Assembly (NCBI RefSeq): GCF_023062595.1
Contig: NZ_JALLAN010000005.1
Location: 124,001 to 188,000, forward strand
Direction: 5' to 3'
Length of the DNA: 64,000 nucleotides
Origin: Arthrobacter rhizosphaerae
GTDB lineage: Bacteria > Actinomycetota > Actinomycetes > Actinomycetales > Micrococcaceae
Shown: positions 32,237-41,751 of the stretch, piece by piece
Layout of the letters: every line of letters starts with the position of its first letter
Numbering within the stretch: the first letter of the stretch is position 1
Position numbers and translations under genes: made by a program
Notes under the pieces: model-generated
Told to the model about the DNA's origin: nothing
Seen by the model: the letters and a program-made list of their open reading frames with translations, nothing else
Database searches by the model: none

Positions 32237-33174
32237 CGGTGCTGTCAGCGAGTGCGCTCGTTTGTGGATCGGTGCTTGGTGCCGGGCTGTGGTTGCTTTT
32301 GGCTCGTCTTCCCTTTATGCGGCCGCCGACGTTTCTGGAACGCATTGAGCCGCAGCTGAGATCCCAGAATGTCGAGTCCAGGCTTTTGCTGGCGGACAGC
32401 CAGCGCATCTCTCCGTTCGGATTATTGGATCGCATTTTCCGCCCGCTTGTTCATGATGGCCTGGCTTCTCTCAACAGGCTCAACATGGCTTCGTCCGTCT
32501 TGAGCCGTCGAATGACGCAGGCCGGTATCAATAAATCCACTGTGGACTTTCGGGCGGAGCAGGTGCTGTGGGCTATCTGCGGGTTCCTTATTGCCACAGG
32601 CCTTGTGGCCGCGGTGGCTGTGAATGGCAGCTTTTCTCCTTTCCTTTCCGTTGTTGCTGTTCTGGGAAGCGCTCTTTGCGCCTTCCTTTTTCGTGACTAT
32701 TGGCTCGGCGTCCAAATCAAAAGCCGCGAGTCCCGCATGATGGCGGAATTTCCCAGCCTTGCAGAGTTGATGGCGCTTGCAGTGAGCGCTGGGGAGAGCG
32801 CTTCCGGAGCGCTCGACAGGGTTTGCCGCAGCTCCAGCGGGGAATTGTCCAAGGAATTCAGCCGGGTACTTGCCGAAACGAGGGCAGGCAAGCCCCTGGT
32901 CGAAGCGCTGCAGGAATTTTCGGCCCGAACCGATTTGGGGCCCCTCGTGCGGTTCGTGGATGGCATCGTGGTGGCGGTGGAGCGGGGCACGCCACTGGCT
33001 GATGTGCTGCGCGCCCAAGCCCAGGACGTACGCGACACTGCCAAACGCAACCTGATGGAGGCGGCAGGTAAAAAGGAGATCGCCATGATGGTCCCGGTGG
33101 TCTTCGGCGTGCTTCCGCTGACAGTGGTTTTTGCAGTTTTCCCAGGCCTCGCAGCAATCAGCCTGGGCCTTTGA
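32233..33174 (+). CDS. tadC: Tad pilus inner membrane platform protein (TadC-like)
   Basis: This 313-residue protein is the second platform subunit. It carries a T2SS-F domain with MAEFPSLAELMALAVSAGESASGAL and a C-terminal helix in GVLPLTVVFAVFPG. The ATG at 32233 overlaps the tadB stop as ATGA; the longer frame that opens at 32176 is not needed. Confidence 0.9.
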   Translation: MTVLSASALVCGSVLGAGLWLLLARLPFMRPPTFLERIEPQLRSQNVESRLLLADSQRISPFGLLDRIFRPLVHDGLASLNRLNMASSVLSRRMTQAGINKSTVDFRAEQVLWAICGFLIATGLVAAVAVNGSFSPFLSVVAVLGSALCAFLFRDYWLGVQIKSRESRMMAEFPSLAELMALAVSAGESASGALDRVCRSSSGELSKEFSRVLAETRAGKPLVEALQEFSARTDLGPLVRFVDGIVVAVERGTPLADVLRAQAQDVRDTAKRNLMEAAGKKEIAMMVPVVFGVLPLTVVFAVFPGLAAISLGL

Positions 33175-33235
33175 GGATGTTTGGAAAAGAGCCGGATCCC
33201 CGGGTCAATCGGAGACAGCACAGAATGGAAACCTT

Positions 33236-33469
33236 ATGAGCCTCGATAAAATGCGCCGGAATCTGCTGGTGGCAAGTTACGGCTTCAGCAACCGGAAACC
33301 ATCCCGACGTCGGTCAGTTCCCGCCGTGGACAATCCGGAACGCGGCGACGTCCCTGGTTGGGTGATGATCACACTCATGTCTGCTGTCCTGGTGGCCGCG
33401 CTTTTGGCGCTCGCCGGACCCGCGCTTGAAGGCCTGTTCAATCAGGCGATGGACACGGTCGCCAAGTAG
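33236..33469 (+). CDS. Small Flp pilin-like protein
   Basis: This 77-residue protein has a basic N-terminal half, then NPERGD and a single C-terminal hydrophobic helix. That resembles a Flp/Tad pilin in size, in topology and in its place between tadC and the TadE genes. The usual Glu at position +5 after the cleavage Gly is missing (GDVPGWV). It may be the major pilin or a pilin-like minor protein. The ATG at 33236 follows TGGAAACC; a longer frame opens inside tadC. Confidence 0.6.
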   Translation: MSLDKMRRNLLVASYGFSNRKPSRRRSVPAVDNPERGDVPGWVMITLMSAVLVAALLALAGPALEGLFNQAMDTVAK

Positions 33470-33471
33470 CG

Positions 33472-33918
33472 ATGCCCGGGTTGAGGCTGCGGAGCCTGGT
33501 GCCTGCGGACGCTCCGCCCGGGGACGCCACCAGGAGCGCGGACAGTTCCTGGCGGGAACGGGGATCTGCTGTGATTGATTTCGTCCTGGTCGGTGGACTG
33601 CTGACGGTGTTTTTCCTGGCCATCATTCAACTGGCACTGATACTCCACGTTCGTAACACTCTCATCGATGCGGCCGCGTCGGGAGCAAGATACGGGACGC
33701 TCGCAGACAGAAACGCTGATGATGCACGAAACCGTACGGGGAGCCTTATCGAGGGCGCATTAAACGAGGATTTCGCGCAGGACGTGACGACGGCAGAAGT
33801 CACTTTCCAAGGGCTGCGGACACTTGAAGTCACGGTCAAGGCACCACTTCCGGTGATCGGTCTGATCGGACCCCGGGAAGCACTGGAGGTGAAAGGACAT
33901 GCAGCCCTGCAGCCCTGA
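33472..33918 (+). CDS. TadE-like pseudopilin
   Basis: This 148-residue protein has a prepilin-like junction ERGSAVIDF, with an acidic residue at +5, followed by one hydrophobic helix and an extracytoplasmic domain. That is the TadE layout. It starts two bases after the pilin-like gene. It should be processed by a prepilin peptidase that is not encoded in this window. Confidence 0.8.
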   Translation: MPGLRLRSLVPADAPPGDATRSADSSWRERGSAVIDFVLVGGLLTVFFLAIIQLALILHVRNTLIDAAASGARYGTLADRNADDARNRTGSLIEGALNEDFAQDVTTAEVTFQGLRTLEVTVKAPLPVIGLIGPREALEVKGHAALQP

Positions 33919-34438
33919 AACCAGCAATGACGTACGGAATTTCCTGAGGCGGAGCGACCGTGCGGTCCGGTACATCATGGACTGGTGCATTAAAGATTCG
34001 GCGCTCGACGGCGGACAAAATGACGACACCGAACGCGGGAGCGCGGTGGTCGAGTTCACGTTCCTCGCCGTACTTCTGATGGTGCCCCTGGTCTACTTCA
34101 TCATCACGGTCGGCCAGATTCAGGGCGGATCCTTCGCCGTAGTGGGTGCTGCAGACCAGGCCGCGAAAGTGTTCGTCGCGCAGGCTGATCCGGAAAGCGG
34201 TCGCATTGCCGCTGAGCAAGCGGTGATGCTGGCGCTCGCAGATCATGGACATCCTGCGGCAAACGCCCACATGGAAACTGTTTGCCAACCAGCCGACTGT
34301 TCGGCCGCCGGATCTGCCGTTACGGTCACCGTCCATTTGAGCGTCCCGTTGCCTTTTGTTCCCTTCAACGACTCACTCGGGCTTACTGTCAGCGAGCTCA
34401 GTGGCTCTGCTACCCAAATCGTCGGCAGGTTCAGATGA
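33899..34438 (+). CDS. TadE-like pseudopilin
   Basis: This 179-residue protein has the junction ERGSAVVEF with Glu at +5, a hydrophobic helix and a globular tail with two Cys residues (METVCQPADCS) that could form a disulfide. It is a second TadE/TadF-like minor pilin. The ATG at 33899 is preceded by AAAGGAC and overlaps the previous gene by 20 bases; an inner ATG would shorten the long N-terminal cytoplasmic part. Confidence 0.75.
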   Translation: MQPCSPETSNDVRNFLRRSDRAVRYIMDWCIKDSALDGGQNDDTERGSAVVEFTFLAVLLMVPLVYFIITVGQIQGGSFAVVGAADQAAKVFVAQADPESGRIAAEQAVMLALADHGHPAANAHMETVCQPADCSAAGSAVTVTVHLSVPLPFVPFNDSLGLTVSELSGSATQIVGRFR

Positions 34439-34914
34439 ATGGGCAGCGCCGGAAGCACCAGTGCACGCACCCCGTCTCCCCTGACCCTGAAGACGGTCAA
34501 ATTACGGTGCTGACCATCGGCTACGTCCTGCTGGCGCTTCTCCTCACCTCGGTTGTCATGGCAGTGTCCACCGTTTACATCGAACACAAGAAACTGCTGT
34601 CCATGGCTGACGGGGCTTCGGTGGCGGCTGCGGACAGCTACACACTGGGCCAGATGGAAACCAAAGCGGGAACGCCGTCAGCCGTGCTGAACGGCGGAAG
34701 GGTGCGGACTGTCGTCATGGACTACCTGACACAAAATGACGCCTTCACCCGGTTTGACGGTCTTGCCATCGAGCCGCCAACCGGGAGCGCTGACGGGTCC
34801 ACCGCCGTCGTCGTGCTGAGTGCTGCTGTCCATCCGCCCATAGTCAACTTCCTGGTTCCCGATGGCATTGCAATCCAGGCCGAATCCACTGCACGGGCAA
34901 GACTGGCCCGGTAA
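34435..34914 (+). CDS. TadG-like pilus assembly protein
   Basis: This 159-residue protein carries the junction DPEDGQITVLT and one helix. After it comes the block MADGASVAAADSYTLG, which resembles the start of TadG-like proteins and the Rv3660c-associated secreted proteins of actinobacterial Tad loci. It lacks the acidic +5 residue and the von Willebrand domain of long TadG proteins. The ATG at 34435 overlaps the previous stop as ATGA and is the last gene of the pilus operon. Confidence 0.7.
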   Translation: MNGQRRKHQCTHPVSPDPEDGQITVLTIGYVLLALLLTSVVMAVSTVYIEHKKLLSMADGASVAAADSYTLGQMETKAGTPSAVLNGGRVRTVVMDYLTQNDAFTRFDGLAIEPPTGSADGSTAVVVLSAAVHPPIVNFLVPDGIAIQAESTARARLAR

Positions 34915-34963
34915 GCAGAGCAGAGCTGAGGCAACACAAAGCTGGTGGACGAGGCCGATAGCG

Positions 34964-34969
34964 TAGGCT
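34964..34969 (+). promoter_or_regulatory. -10 box of prfB
   Basis: TAGGCT lies nine bases upstream of the prfB ATG, and the GGAGGAACC ribosome-binding sequence fills the gap. Transcription would begin inside or just before that sequence, so the leader is extremely short. Confidence 0.45.
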
Positions 34970-34978
34970 GGAGGAACC

Positions 34979-36094
34979 ATGGCTCAAATTGATTTTTCTG
35001 CAGAAATCCGCGCTCTTCGCGCCATTTACACGTCCATTGAGAATGTCACGGATATTGAAGCACTCAAGGAAGACATCGCTGAACTCAGTGAACGTGCAGG
35101 TGAGCCTGATCTGTGGGACGATCCCGCTGCAGCCCAGGTGATCACCTCAAAGCTTTCCCACCGGCAGTCCGAGCTGGAACGGTTGAACTCGCTGGCTTCC
35201 AGAATCGACGACCTTGAAGTCCTGGTAGAGCTGGGACAGGACGAGGACGACGCCGACTCGATGGGTGAAGCCGCCGCCGAACTCGAATCCATCCGCAAAG
35301 CACTCAAGGAACTCGAAGTGGTCACCCTCCTCTCGGGTGAGTACGACGAACGTGAAGCTGTTGTCACCATTCGCTCCGGCGCGGGGGGAGTGGACGCCGC
35401 AGACTTTGCCGAAATGCTCCTTCGCATGTACCTTCGCTGGGCGGAGCGCCACGGATACCCCACGACAGTCATGGACACGTCCTATGCGGAGGAAGCAGGC
35501 CTGAAGTCGGCCACCTTTGAAGTGAAGGCTCCCTATGCGTTTGGAACCCTGAGCGTGGAGGCCGGCACACACAGGCTGGTGCGCATCAGTCCCTTCGATA
35601 ACCAGGGCCGCCGGCAGACCTCCTTTGCAGCAGTCGAAGTCATCCCCCTGATCGAGCAAACGGATTCGATCGAGATTCCGGACAACGAGATCCGCGTCGA
35701 CGTCTTCCGGTCCTCTGGTCCAGGTGGGCAGTCAGTTAATACGACAGACTCAGCCGTTCGGCTCACTCACATTCCTACCGGCACCGTGGTTTCCATGCAG
35801 AACGAAAAGTCGCAGCTGCAGAACCGGGCAGCGGCCCTACGGGTTTTGCAGTCGCGGCTGCTCCTCTTGAAGAAGGTTCAGGAGGATGCGGAAAAGAAGG
35901 CCCTCGCCGGCGACGTCAAGGCCTCGTGGGGCGATCAGATGCGCTCCTATGTCCTGAACCCGTACCAGATGGTCAAAGACCTCCGGACCGAGCACGAGGT
36001 GGGCAACACCTCTGCCGTGTTCGACGGCGAGATCGACGATTTCATTGACGCCGGCATCCGTTGGCGTACCGACAACCGCAACGCAGAAAAGTAG
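34979..36094 (+). CDS. prfB: Peptide chain release factor 2
   Basis: This 371-residue class I release factor recognises UGA and UAA and hydrolyses peptidyl-tRNA on the ribosome. The catalytic loop [10 protein letters not shown] holds the GGQ, and the domain 2 recognition region and C-terminal helices are complete. The frame runs unbroken from ATG, so the in-frame UGA and programmed +1 shift known from E. coli prfB are absent. GGAGGAACC directly precedes the start. Confidence 0.97.
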   Translation: MAQIDFSAEIRALRAIYTSIENVTDIEALKEDIAELSERAGEPDLWDDPAAAQVITSKLSHRQSELERLNSLASRIDDLEVLVELGQDEDDADSMGEAAAELESIRKALKELEVVTLLSGEYDEREAVVTIRSGAGGVDAADFAEMLLRMYLRWAERHGYPTTVMDTSYAEEAGLKSATFEVKAPYAFGTLSVEAGTHRLVRISPFDNQGRRQTSFAAVEVIPLIEQTDSIEIPDNEIRVDVFRSSGPGGQSVNTTDSAVRLTHIPTGTVVSMQNEKSQLQNRAAALRVLQSRLLLLKKVQEDAEKKALAGDVKASWGDQMRSYVLNPYQMVKDLRTEHEVGNTSAVFDGEIDDFIDAGIRWRTDNRNAEK

Positions 36095-36180
36095 GCTAAC
36101 CGCCGTCAATCGGGGCCCTCCGCTTGTCGGAATCGAGCGACACGCCCCGCTATTCCCGGGAATTCCAGAATATCCGTGCG

Positions 36181-36186
36181 TATAGT
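36181..36186 (+). promoter_or_regulatory. Possible -10 box of the ftsEX operon
   Basis: TATAGT matches a strong -10 hexamer about 95 bases upstream of ftsE in the 187-base gap after prfB. No clear -35 box is seen. Confidence 0.35.
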
Positions 36187-36281
36187 CGAGAAGCCGGAGC
36201 CCTACTTCCCCCAAACCGAAAGCCCGTGCACCGGCGGCAGAAGTGAGCCGTGTGCCCACGCGCTGCGGGGCAATTAGGGCC

Positions 36282-37079
36282 ATGATCCGATTCGAAAATG
36301 TCACCAAGGTGTACGACCAAAAGGCGCGACCCGCGCTGGATTCGATCACGCTCGAAATCGACCGCGGTGAATTTGCGTTCCTGGTAGGCGCCTCCGGATC
36401 GGGGAAATCGACGTTCCTGCGTCTTGTCCTCAAAGAGGACCGTGCGACGTCAGGAGCCGTCTACGTGGCGGGCCAGAACGTCGCCAACATCTCCAGCTGG
36501 CGCGTTCCCCGGCTTCGCCGCGGGATCGGTGTCGTTTTCCAGGATTTCCGGCTTCTGCCCCAGAAGAACGTCTTCGCCAATGTGGCGTTTGCCATGCAGG
36601 TCATCGGTAAGAGCAGGAGCGTCATCAGGGCGACTGTTCCCGAAGTGCTCAAGACTGTGGGCCTGGAAGGCAAAGAGCGCCGTATGCCCCACGAACTCTC
36701 CGGCGGTGAGCAGCAGCGCGTGGCCATCGCCCGCGCCGTCGTCAATCGCCCAGGGATCCTGCTGGCCGATGAGCCCACCGGAAACCTGGACCCTACGACG
36801 TCCATGGGAATCATGGGAGTTCTGGACAAGATCAACCAGAACGGCACAACGGTAGTGATGGCCACTCACGATGACGACATCGTCAACGAGATGCGTAAGC
36901 GTGTGGTGGAACTCCGGAACGGCGTGGTGATCCGTGATGAGGCCAAGGCGTTGTACACCTCCATGATTCCGATTGTCGGGCAATCGCGGCGGCTCAAGGA
37001 CGCCAGCGGTATTGATGATCTGGCCGGACCCGGACGCGTAAGCCCGGATGGCACATCCTCAGGGGAGGCGATGCAGTGA
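36282..37079 (+). CDS. ftsE: Cell division ATP-binding protein FtsE
   Basis: This 265-residue ABC ATPase partners with FtsX at the division site and controls wall hydrolase activity outside the membrane. It has Walker A GASGSGKS, the signature [14 protein letters not shown] and Walker [16 protein letters not shown]-terminal extension of about 35 residues after the core is common in actinobacteria. The ATG at 36282 gives the usual MIRFENV start. Its stop overlaps the ftsX start. Confidence 0.97.
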   Translation: MIRFENVTKVYDQKARPALDSITLEIDRGEFAFLVGASGSGKSTFLRLVLKEDRATSGAVYVAGQNVANISSWRVPRLRRGIGVVFQDFRLLPQKNVFANVAFAMQVIGKSRSVIRATVPEVLKTVGLEGKERRMPHELSGGEQQRVAIARAVVNRPGILLADEPTGNLDPTTSMGIMGVLDKINQNGTTVVMATHDDDIVNEMRKRVVELRNGVVIRDEAKALYTSMIPIVGQSRRLKDASGIDDLAGPGRVSPDGTSSGEAMQ

Positions 37080-37987
37080 GGCTCGCATTCATCCTCAGCG
37101 AAATCGGCAGCGGCCTCCGGCGTAACCTCACGATGGTCATTTCTGTCATCCTGGTGACCTTCATATCCCTGACTTTTGTTGGCGCCGCAGGCATGCTGCA
37201 ACTACAGATCAACCAGATGAAGGGCTACTGGTACGACAAAGTCCAGGTGGCCATCTTTCTGTGTAACGAGGGTTCCGCCGCTGCGGGCTGTGCCTCCGGT
37301 CCAGTGACTGACGAGCAACAGAAAAACCTGGAAGCTTTGCTTCGGTCCCCGGCCGTAGCCCAGTACATCAATGAATTCCAGTTTGAATCTAAAGAAGACG
37401 CCTACGGGCATTTCAAAGAGCAGTTTTCCAACTCTCCCATCGTCGATTCAGTGGCTCCAGACCAGCTTCCTGCGTCTTTCCGGATCAATATGAAGGATCC
37501 GGAGAAATATCAAATTATCAGCGAGACATTTGCCTCCCAACCAGGGGTGGAAAGCGTCATCGATCAGCGTAAGATCCTCGAGCAGCTTTTCTCGGTCATG
37601 AACGGGGCATCCGTGGTTGCCGTCGTCATCGCGGCCGTTATGATCGTTTGCGCCATCCTGCTGATCGCCACCACTATCAGGCTGTCCGCCTTCAGCCGTC
37701 GCCGTGAAACGGGAATCATGCGGTTGGTTGGAGCTTCCAAGACAGTCATCCAACTTCCCTTCATTCTGGAGGGAGTCATCGCGGCCCTTATTGGGGCCGC
37801 GTTGGCTTCCGGGACGCTTTGGGCCGTCTCCTATTTCTTCCTTGGCGACTTATCAAAGCAATTTCAGGACACGCCTTTCATTTCACCGGGTCAGACCCTT
37901 GTCCTGGTTCCCGCGCTTTTCGCACTGGGTGTAATCTTGGCGGGAATTTCGTCTCTCTTGACCCTACGCAGATATTTGCGCGTTTAG
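37076..37987 (+). CDS. ftsX: Cell division protein FtsX
   Basis: This 303-residue membrane protein has four helices and a large extracellular loop between helices 1 and 2 (about residues 45-165). The loop contains the pair of Cys in [14 protein letters not shown], the usual feature of actinobacterial FtsX. The GTG at 37076 overlaps the ftsE stop as GTGA. It should pass the ATPase signal to an extracellular hydrolase, most likely the M23 protein encoded next. Confidence 0.96.
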   Translation: MRLAFILSEIGSGLRRNLTMVISVILVTFISLTFVGAAGMLQLQINQMKGYWYDKVQVAIFLCNEGSAAAGCASGPVTDEQQKNLEALLRSPAVAQYINEFQFESKEDAYGHFKEQFSNSPIVDSVAPDQLPASFRINMKDPEKYQIISETFASQPGVESVIDQRKILEQLFSVMNGASVVAVVIAAVMIVCAILLIATTIRLSAFSRRRETGIMRLVGASKTVIQLPFILEGVIAALIGAALASGTLWAVSYFFLGDLSKQFQDTPFISPGQTLVLVPALFALGVILAGISSLLTLRRYLRV

Positions 37988-38013
37988 GCTGTGCGTACTC
38001 CAAAGGAAAGCTC

Positions 38014-39399
38014 ATGACGTCAATGAACAGAATCTCAATCCCGGCCAAGGCCCGATACCGAGCTCGCGTCATAAGCGCTGCCCTGGCCCTGGTACTGTGC
38101 TCGAGCCTGGCGACGTCTGCACCCGCAGCCTTGGCTGACAACCTTGAGGACCAGCAGGCAGCGTTGGAAGCTGAGGCGGCCCGTGTTCAACAATCGCTGG
38201 AGTTCGTTGACGCGCGCATAGCGCAGGCAGCTGGAGAACTGGTTATTTATCAAGGACAGCTTCCGGGGGCGCAGCAGGCCTTGCTTGAAGCACAGGGCAG
38301 GGTAGCAAGCGCGGTAAAAGAGGTTGAGGCACTTGCCGCGAGGGTGGATCTCGCCCAGCAAAACAAGGCGAAGATCACTGAGCAACTGGAGAGCGATAAG
38401 AAAAAGATCGCCGACACAAAGAAGCTCATCGGACAGATCGCAACGCAGGCCTATAAATCGGGCGGTGTGCCCTCAAACCTCACCCTGCTGTTGGGCGCGA
38501 ACAGCGGGACAAGCCTGACCGACACGATCGACCTGGCCGACCAGGCCATGCGGAGTCAAAACTCCGCTATGGACAAGCTCAGCCAGCAGAACGCCACCAA
38601 CGTGAATTCGCAAGCGCGCCTGCAAGCGGTCGAAGCTGAGATCAAAGATCTTAAAGCCAAGGCAGACGCTGCCCTGGAGCGGGAAAAAGCTGCCCGTGAC
38701 GAGGCTGCCGCCAAGAAGGAACAGGTGGACAAGCTCATCGCTGACACCACGCGGCTCAATGCTGAGCTGCAGGCGGCAAAGCCAGGTATCCAGCAGCAGT
38801 TGTCGAAGGTACAGGCCCAACAGAACGCAGTAGCCAACGAAATCGCCGAGCGGGACCGGAAGCTGCGCGAGGCCTGGGAGGCTGAACAGCGCCGGATCGC
38901 CGAAGCCGCTGCCGCTGCTGCGCGGGCCCAGGGTCAGGTAGTCCAGCCCTACGTCCCCGTCCAGGGATCACCGTCAGCCTTTGGTCTCAGGTCTCCTTTC
39001 TCCGGGGGAGTACCCATCACCTCAGGATTTGGTTGGCGGGCCACTCCTCCTGGAACGGTCGACTTCTACGGAACCGGCGGCTATATGCACACCGGAATCG
39101 ACTTCGGGGCCGGCTGCGGCACCCCCGTGTACGCAGCGGCTGGCGGTACAGTTTTTGCAGCCGGCTGGGGAAACGACGGCGGCGGCAATCACGTCAAGAT
39201 TTCGCATGGTGTGGTGCAGGGCAACTCACTAACAACGATCTATTACCACAACAGCAGCGTGGTTGTGTCAGAAGGCCAGCAAGTCAGCCAGGGTCAGCTC
39301 ATTGCTTACTCGGGCACCACAGGCAATTCAACCGGCTGCCATTCGCACTTCGAAACGTGGTTGAACGGCGCAGCAGTGGACCCCATGAACCTGCTCTAG
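38014..39399 (+). CDS. Secreted M23 (LytM) peptidase with N-terminal coiled coil, probable FtsEX effector
   Basis: This 461-residue protein has a signal peptide (hydrophobic run near residues 17-35). A long heptad-rich coiled coil fills about residues 40-300, and a C-terminal M23 peptidase domain has the zinc ligands in MHTGIDF and CHSHFE. The HxxxD and HxH signatures are both intact, so the peptidase should be active. The coiled coil plus LytM layout matches EnvC/PcsB-like proteins that FtsX regulates, and the gene begins 26 bases after ftsX. The ATG at 38014 has AAAGGAAAG upstream. The FtsX partnership is inferred from layout and position. Confidence 0.9.
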   Translation: MTSMNRISIPAKARYRARVISAALALVLCSSLATSAPAALADNLEDQQAALEAEAARVQQSLEFVDARIAQAAGELVIYQGQLPGAQQALLEAQGRVASAVKEVEALAARVDLAQQNKAKITEQLESDKKKIADTKKLIGQIATQAYKSGGVPSNLTLLLGANSGTSLTDTIDLADQAMRSQNSAMDKLSQQNATNVNSQARLQAVEAEIKDLKAKADAALEREKAARDEAAAKKEQVDKLIADTTRLNAELQAAKPGIQQQLSKVQAQQNAVANEIAERDRKLREAWEAEQRRIAEAAAAAARAQGQVVQPYVPVQGSPSAFGLRSPFSGGVPITSGFGWRATPPGTVDFYGTGGYMHTGIDFGAGCGTPVYAAAGGTVFAAGWGNDGGGNHVKISHGVVQGNSLTTIYYHNSSVVVSEGQQVSQGQLIAYSGTTGNSTGCHSHFETWLNGAAVDPMNLL

Positions 39400-39537
39400 G
39401 CTCAAATCCCGTCACCTGAAATGCCCGTCCGCTCTGCCGTACACTGGAAGGACTTCACGCCCGCTACGCAGCCGGTGCCCGGGCCGCAGCCCACCCCGTG
39501 AAGTTTGTGCAAAATACTAGATCTGAGGAGTTCTACC

Positions 39538-40008
39538 GTGCCTAAAGAAAGTGGCCGCAAGATAGTGGCCACCAACCGCAAGGCCCGGCACGATTACCAT
39601 GTCCTGGATACCTATGAGGCCGGGATTGCCCTGATGGGAACAGAGGTTAAGTCCCTACGGGAGGGCCATGCCTCCATGGTGGACGGGTTCTGTACGTTCT
39701 ATAACGACGAACTCTGGATGGAGGGCATCCACATCCCGGAGTACCACCAGGGCAGCTGGACCAACCATGCCGCGCGCAGGCGCCGTAAGCTCCTGTTGCA
39801 TCGCGAGGAACTCGTCAAGATCTCCCACAAGATCCGCGAGTCGGGGTTCACCATTGTGCCGCTCCAGCTGTACTTCCTGGACGGCCGGGCAAAGGTGGAG
39901 ATTGCTATCGCCAAGGGTAAAAAGGAATACGACAAGCGTCAGACCCTCCGCGAACAGCAGGACACGCGTGAGGCACTGCGGGAAATGCGCTCCAGGAACC
40001 GCCGCTAG
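39538..40008 (+). CDS. smpB: SsrA-binding protein
   Basis: This 156-residue protein binds tmRNA and delivers it to stalled ribosomes. Family blocks include NRKARHDY, YEAGIALMGTEVKSLREG and the basic tail with KKEYDKRQTL. I chose the GTG at 39538 because TGAGGAG lies eight bases upstream. The tmRNA gene itself follows 146 bases later, an arrangement conserved in many bacteria. Confidence 0.97.
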   Translation: MPKESGRKIVATNRKARHDYHVLDTYEAGIALMGTEVKSLREGHASMVDGFCTFYNDELWMEGIHIPEYHQGSWTNHAARRRRKLLLHREELVKISHKIRESGFTIVPLQLYFLDGRAKVEIAIAKGKKEYDKRQTLREQQDTREALREMRSRNRR

Positions 40009-40084
40009 TCCTGGTCTTGGATGCTTCGTCCGAGGCAGTGGTGCGTTGCACCGCCGTCGGGAATCATTCGGACGAAAGGTGCGT

Positions 40085-40090
40085 TACTAT
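40085..40090 (+). promoter_or_regulatory. Possible -10 box of the tmRNA gene
   Basis: TACTAT lies about 65 bases upstream of the mature tmRNA 5' end, consistent with a processed precursor. The rest of the 146-base smpB-ssrA gap shows nothing else. Confidence 0.35.
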
Positions 40091-40154
40091 TGGTAGTCCG
40101 GGAAGATCGGAGCGGATTCCGCGAAGAACCTGACCGGGTTTGAAAACAAAATAT

Positions 40155-40520
40155 GGGGATGATCGGTTTCGACGATGTTAGTCGCGACAGGTGAAGCGGG
40201 CCGAGGATGCAGAATTATCTCGTAAACGCTGTCTGCAAACCAATAAGTGCCGAATCAAAACGCACTGACTTCGCTCTTGCTGCCTAAGCAGTAAGACAGT
40301 CCGTCAGCCCGAGGTTGCTATTGCCCCGGATGCTGGCGTCATTTAGATAGCCACTGCTGTTTGCCTCCGTCATCGGGGTAAACGGGACTCTTAGATGACT
40401 GGGCCCGGATCAGCTACTTGTTTGCAAGAGAGCTGGGGCCGAGAAAATCCGCCGCAAACTGCGCCCGGAGAAGCCCTGACAACACGACATCGGACGGGGG
40501 TTCAATTCCCCCCATCTCCA
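40155..40520 (+). ncRNA. ssrA: tmRNA (transfer-messenger RNA)
   Basis: The 5' end GGGGATG pairs with CATCTCC at the 3' end to form the tRNA-like acceptor stem, and the T arm reads GGGGGTTCAATTCCCCC. The resume codon GCC at 40249 starts a tag coding for AESKRTDFALAA, ending in TAA at 40285-40287. The hydrophobic ALAA end is the usual degradation signal. The full 3' CCA is not encoded, since the discriminator A is followed by CAT. The gene lies next to smpB. Confidence 0.97.
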
Positions 40521-40567
40521 CATATGTGATGAGTCGAGACGTTCTTTACGGACGTCGGGTCATCGCT

Positions 40568-40600
40568 AACACCCCGGTCTTCGGACCGGGGTGTTTTTGT
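40568..40600 (+). terminator. Rho-independent terminator after tmRNA
   Basis: A perfect 12-bp stem (AACACCCCGGTC with GACCGGGGTGTT) with a TTCG tetraloop is followed by a T run. It lies 48 bases beyond the tmRNA 3' end. Confidence 0.95.
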
Positions 40601-40752
40601 TTGCCCGGATAGCAGACATACATGCTGCGGATGGTCGCGCGCCGGTGAGAGCGCCCACTTCGGAGAGTTTCACTTTGGGCGTAGAACGGGCTGGACTACG
40701 CAAGCCCTGATCGTCGTTGAATTAGATAAGGCGAGTCTTAGGGAGGTGCGCT

Positions 40753-41739
40753 GTGGCATCGGTTATCCATCCAAATCCGGACACGGGCGAGGGATCGGAG
40801 GATCCGCTCGATTCCTACTCCGCCACTGTGATCCGCGTGGCAGAGACAGTGACACCCCATGTGGCCGCCATTGAAATGACAGGTAAAGGAAGATCCGGCA
40901 GGTTCCGGGTCGGTGCCGGTTCTGCAGTCCTCTTCACCTCGGACGGGTATTTGCTAACCAATGCCCATGTGGTCAGCGGCACGCAGACTGGCCAGGCAGT
41001 CTTTACGGATGGCAGCAAAACGGAGATCGAAATAGTGGGAGCAGACCGTCTCTCCGACCTCGCCATCGTGAGAGGCAGGGCGCCGGCCGCTCCACCGGCG
41101 GATTTCGGGGATGCAGAGACCTTGAAGGTCGGACAGCTCGTAGTGGCTGTCGGAAACCCGTTGGGTTTGGCAGGCTCCGTGACTGCAGGGGTCGTGAGCG
41201 GACTGGGACGGTCCATACCCATCTGGGCGGGGCGCAACCGCCGAGTGATTGAAGATGTCATTCAGACAGATGCCGCACTCAACTCCGGAAGTTCGGGAGG
41301 CGCGCTGGCTGACGCGCACAGCAGGATTGTGGGCATCAATACCGCCGTAGCCGGTGCGGGCCTGGGACTGGCGATCCCGATCAACGCCACGTCCCGGCGC
41401 ATCATTTCGTCCCTGCTCACGGATGGCCGGGTTCGCCGCGCATACCTGGGCCTGGTCAGCACGCCCGTACAGCTTCCCGTGAGCGCGGTCATGAGGACCG
41501 GTAAACGGGAAGGCTTGCGAATCGTCGAAGTACTCCCGGACTCACCGGCCGAACGCGCGGGGGTGCAGCCCTCTGACGTGCTCCTCAGTGTGGGCAAGAA
41601 GTCTGTGTCCAATGCCGAAAGCCTTCAAAAGCTGATGTTTGCTGAGGCGATCGGGGCGCCGCTGGACCTGGTGGTACTCCGGGATGGAAGGGAACAGCAT
41701 CTCGTTGCGGTGCCAGAGGAAATGACCGACGCCGGCTGA
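40753..41739 (+). CDS. HtrA-type trypsin-like protease with PDZ domain, no export signal
   Basis: This 328-residue protein has the S1C protease triad in LLTNAHVVSG (His), DRLSDLAIVRG (Asp) and NSGSSGGALAD (Ser), followed by a PDZ domain from about residue 225 (IVEVLPDSPAERAGVQPSDVL). It would degrade or refold damaged proteins. Unlike most actinobacterial HtrA proteins it has neither a signal peptide nor a membrane helix, so it appears to be cytoplasmic. The GTG at 40753 follows AGGGAGG, which supports the start. It converges with the next gene, leaving 12 bases. Confidence 0.9.
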   Translation: MASVIHPNPDTGEGSEDPLDSYSATVIRVAETVTPHVAAIEMTGKGRSGRFRVGAGSAVLFTSDGYLLTNAHVVSGTQTGQAVFTDGSKTEIEIVGADRLSDLAIVRGRAPAAPPADFGDAETLKVGQLVVAVGNPLGLAGSVTAGVVSGLGRSIPIWAGRNRRVIEDVIQTDAALNSGSSGGALADAHSRIVGINTAVAGAGLGLAIPINATSRRIISSLLTDGRVRRAYLGLVSTPVQLPVSAVMRTGKREGLRIVEVLPDSPAERAGVQPSDVLLSVGKKSVSNAESLQKLMFAEAIGAPLDLVVLRDGREQHLVAVPEEMTDAG

Positions 41740-41751
41740 TGCCGTTCGGTT

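Noticed and set aside
34979-35100. Programmed frameshift in prfB
   Set aside because: The frame is open from the ATG with no in-frame TGA near residue 25, so no shift is needed.
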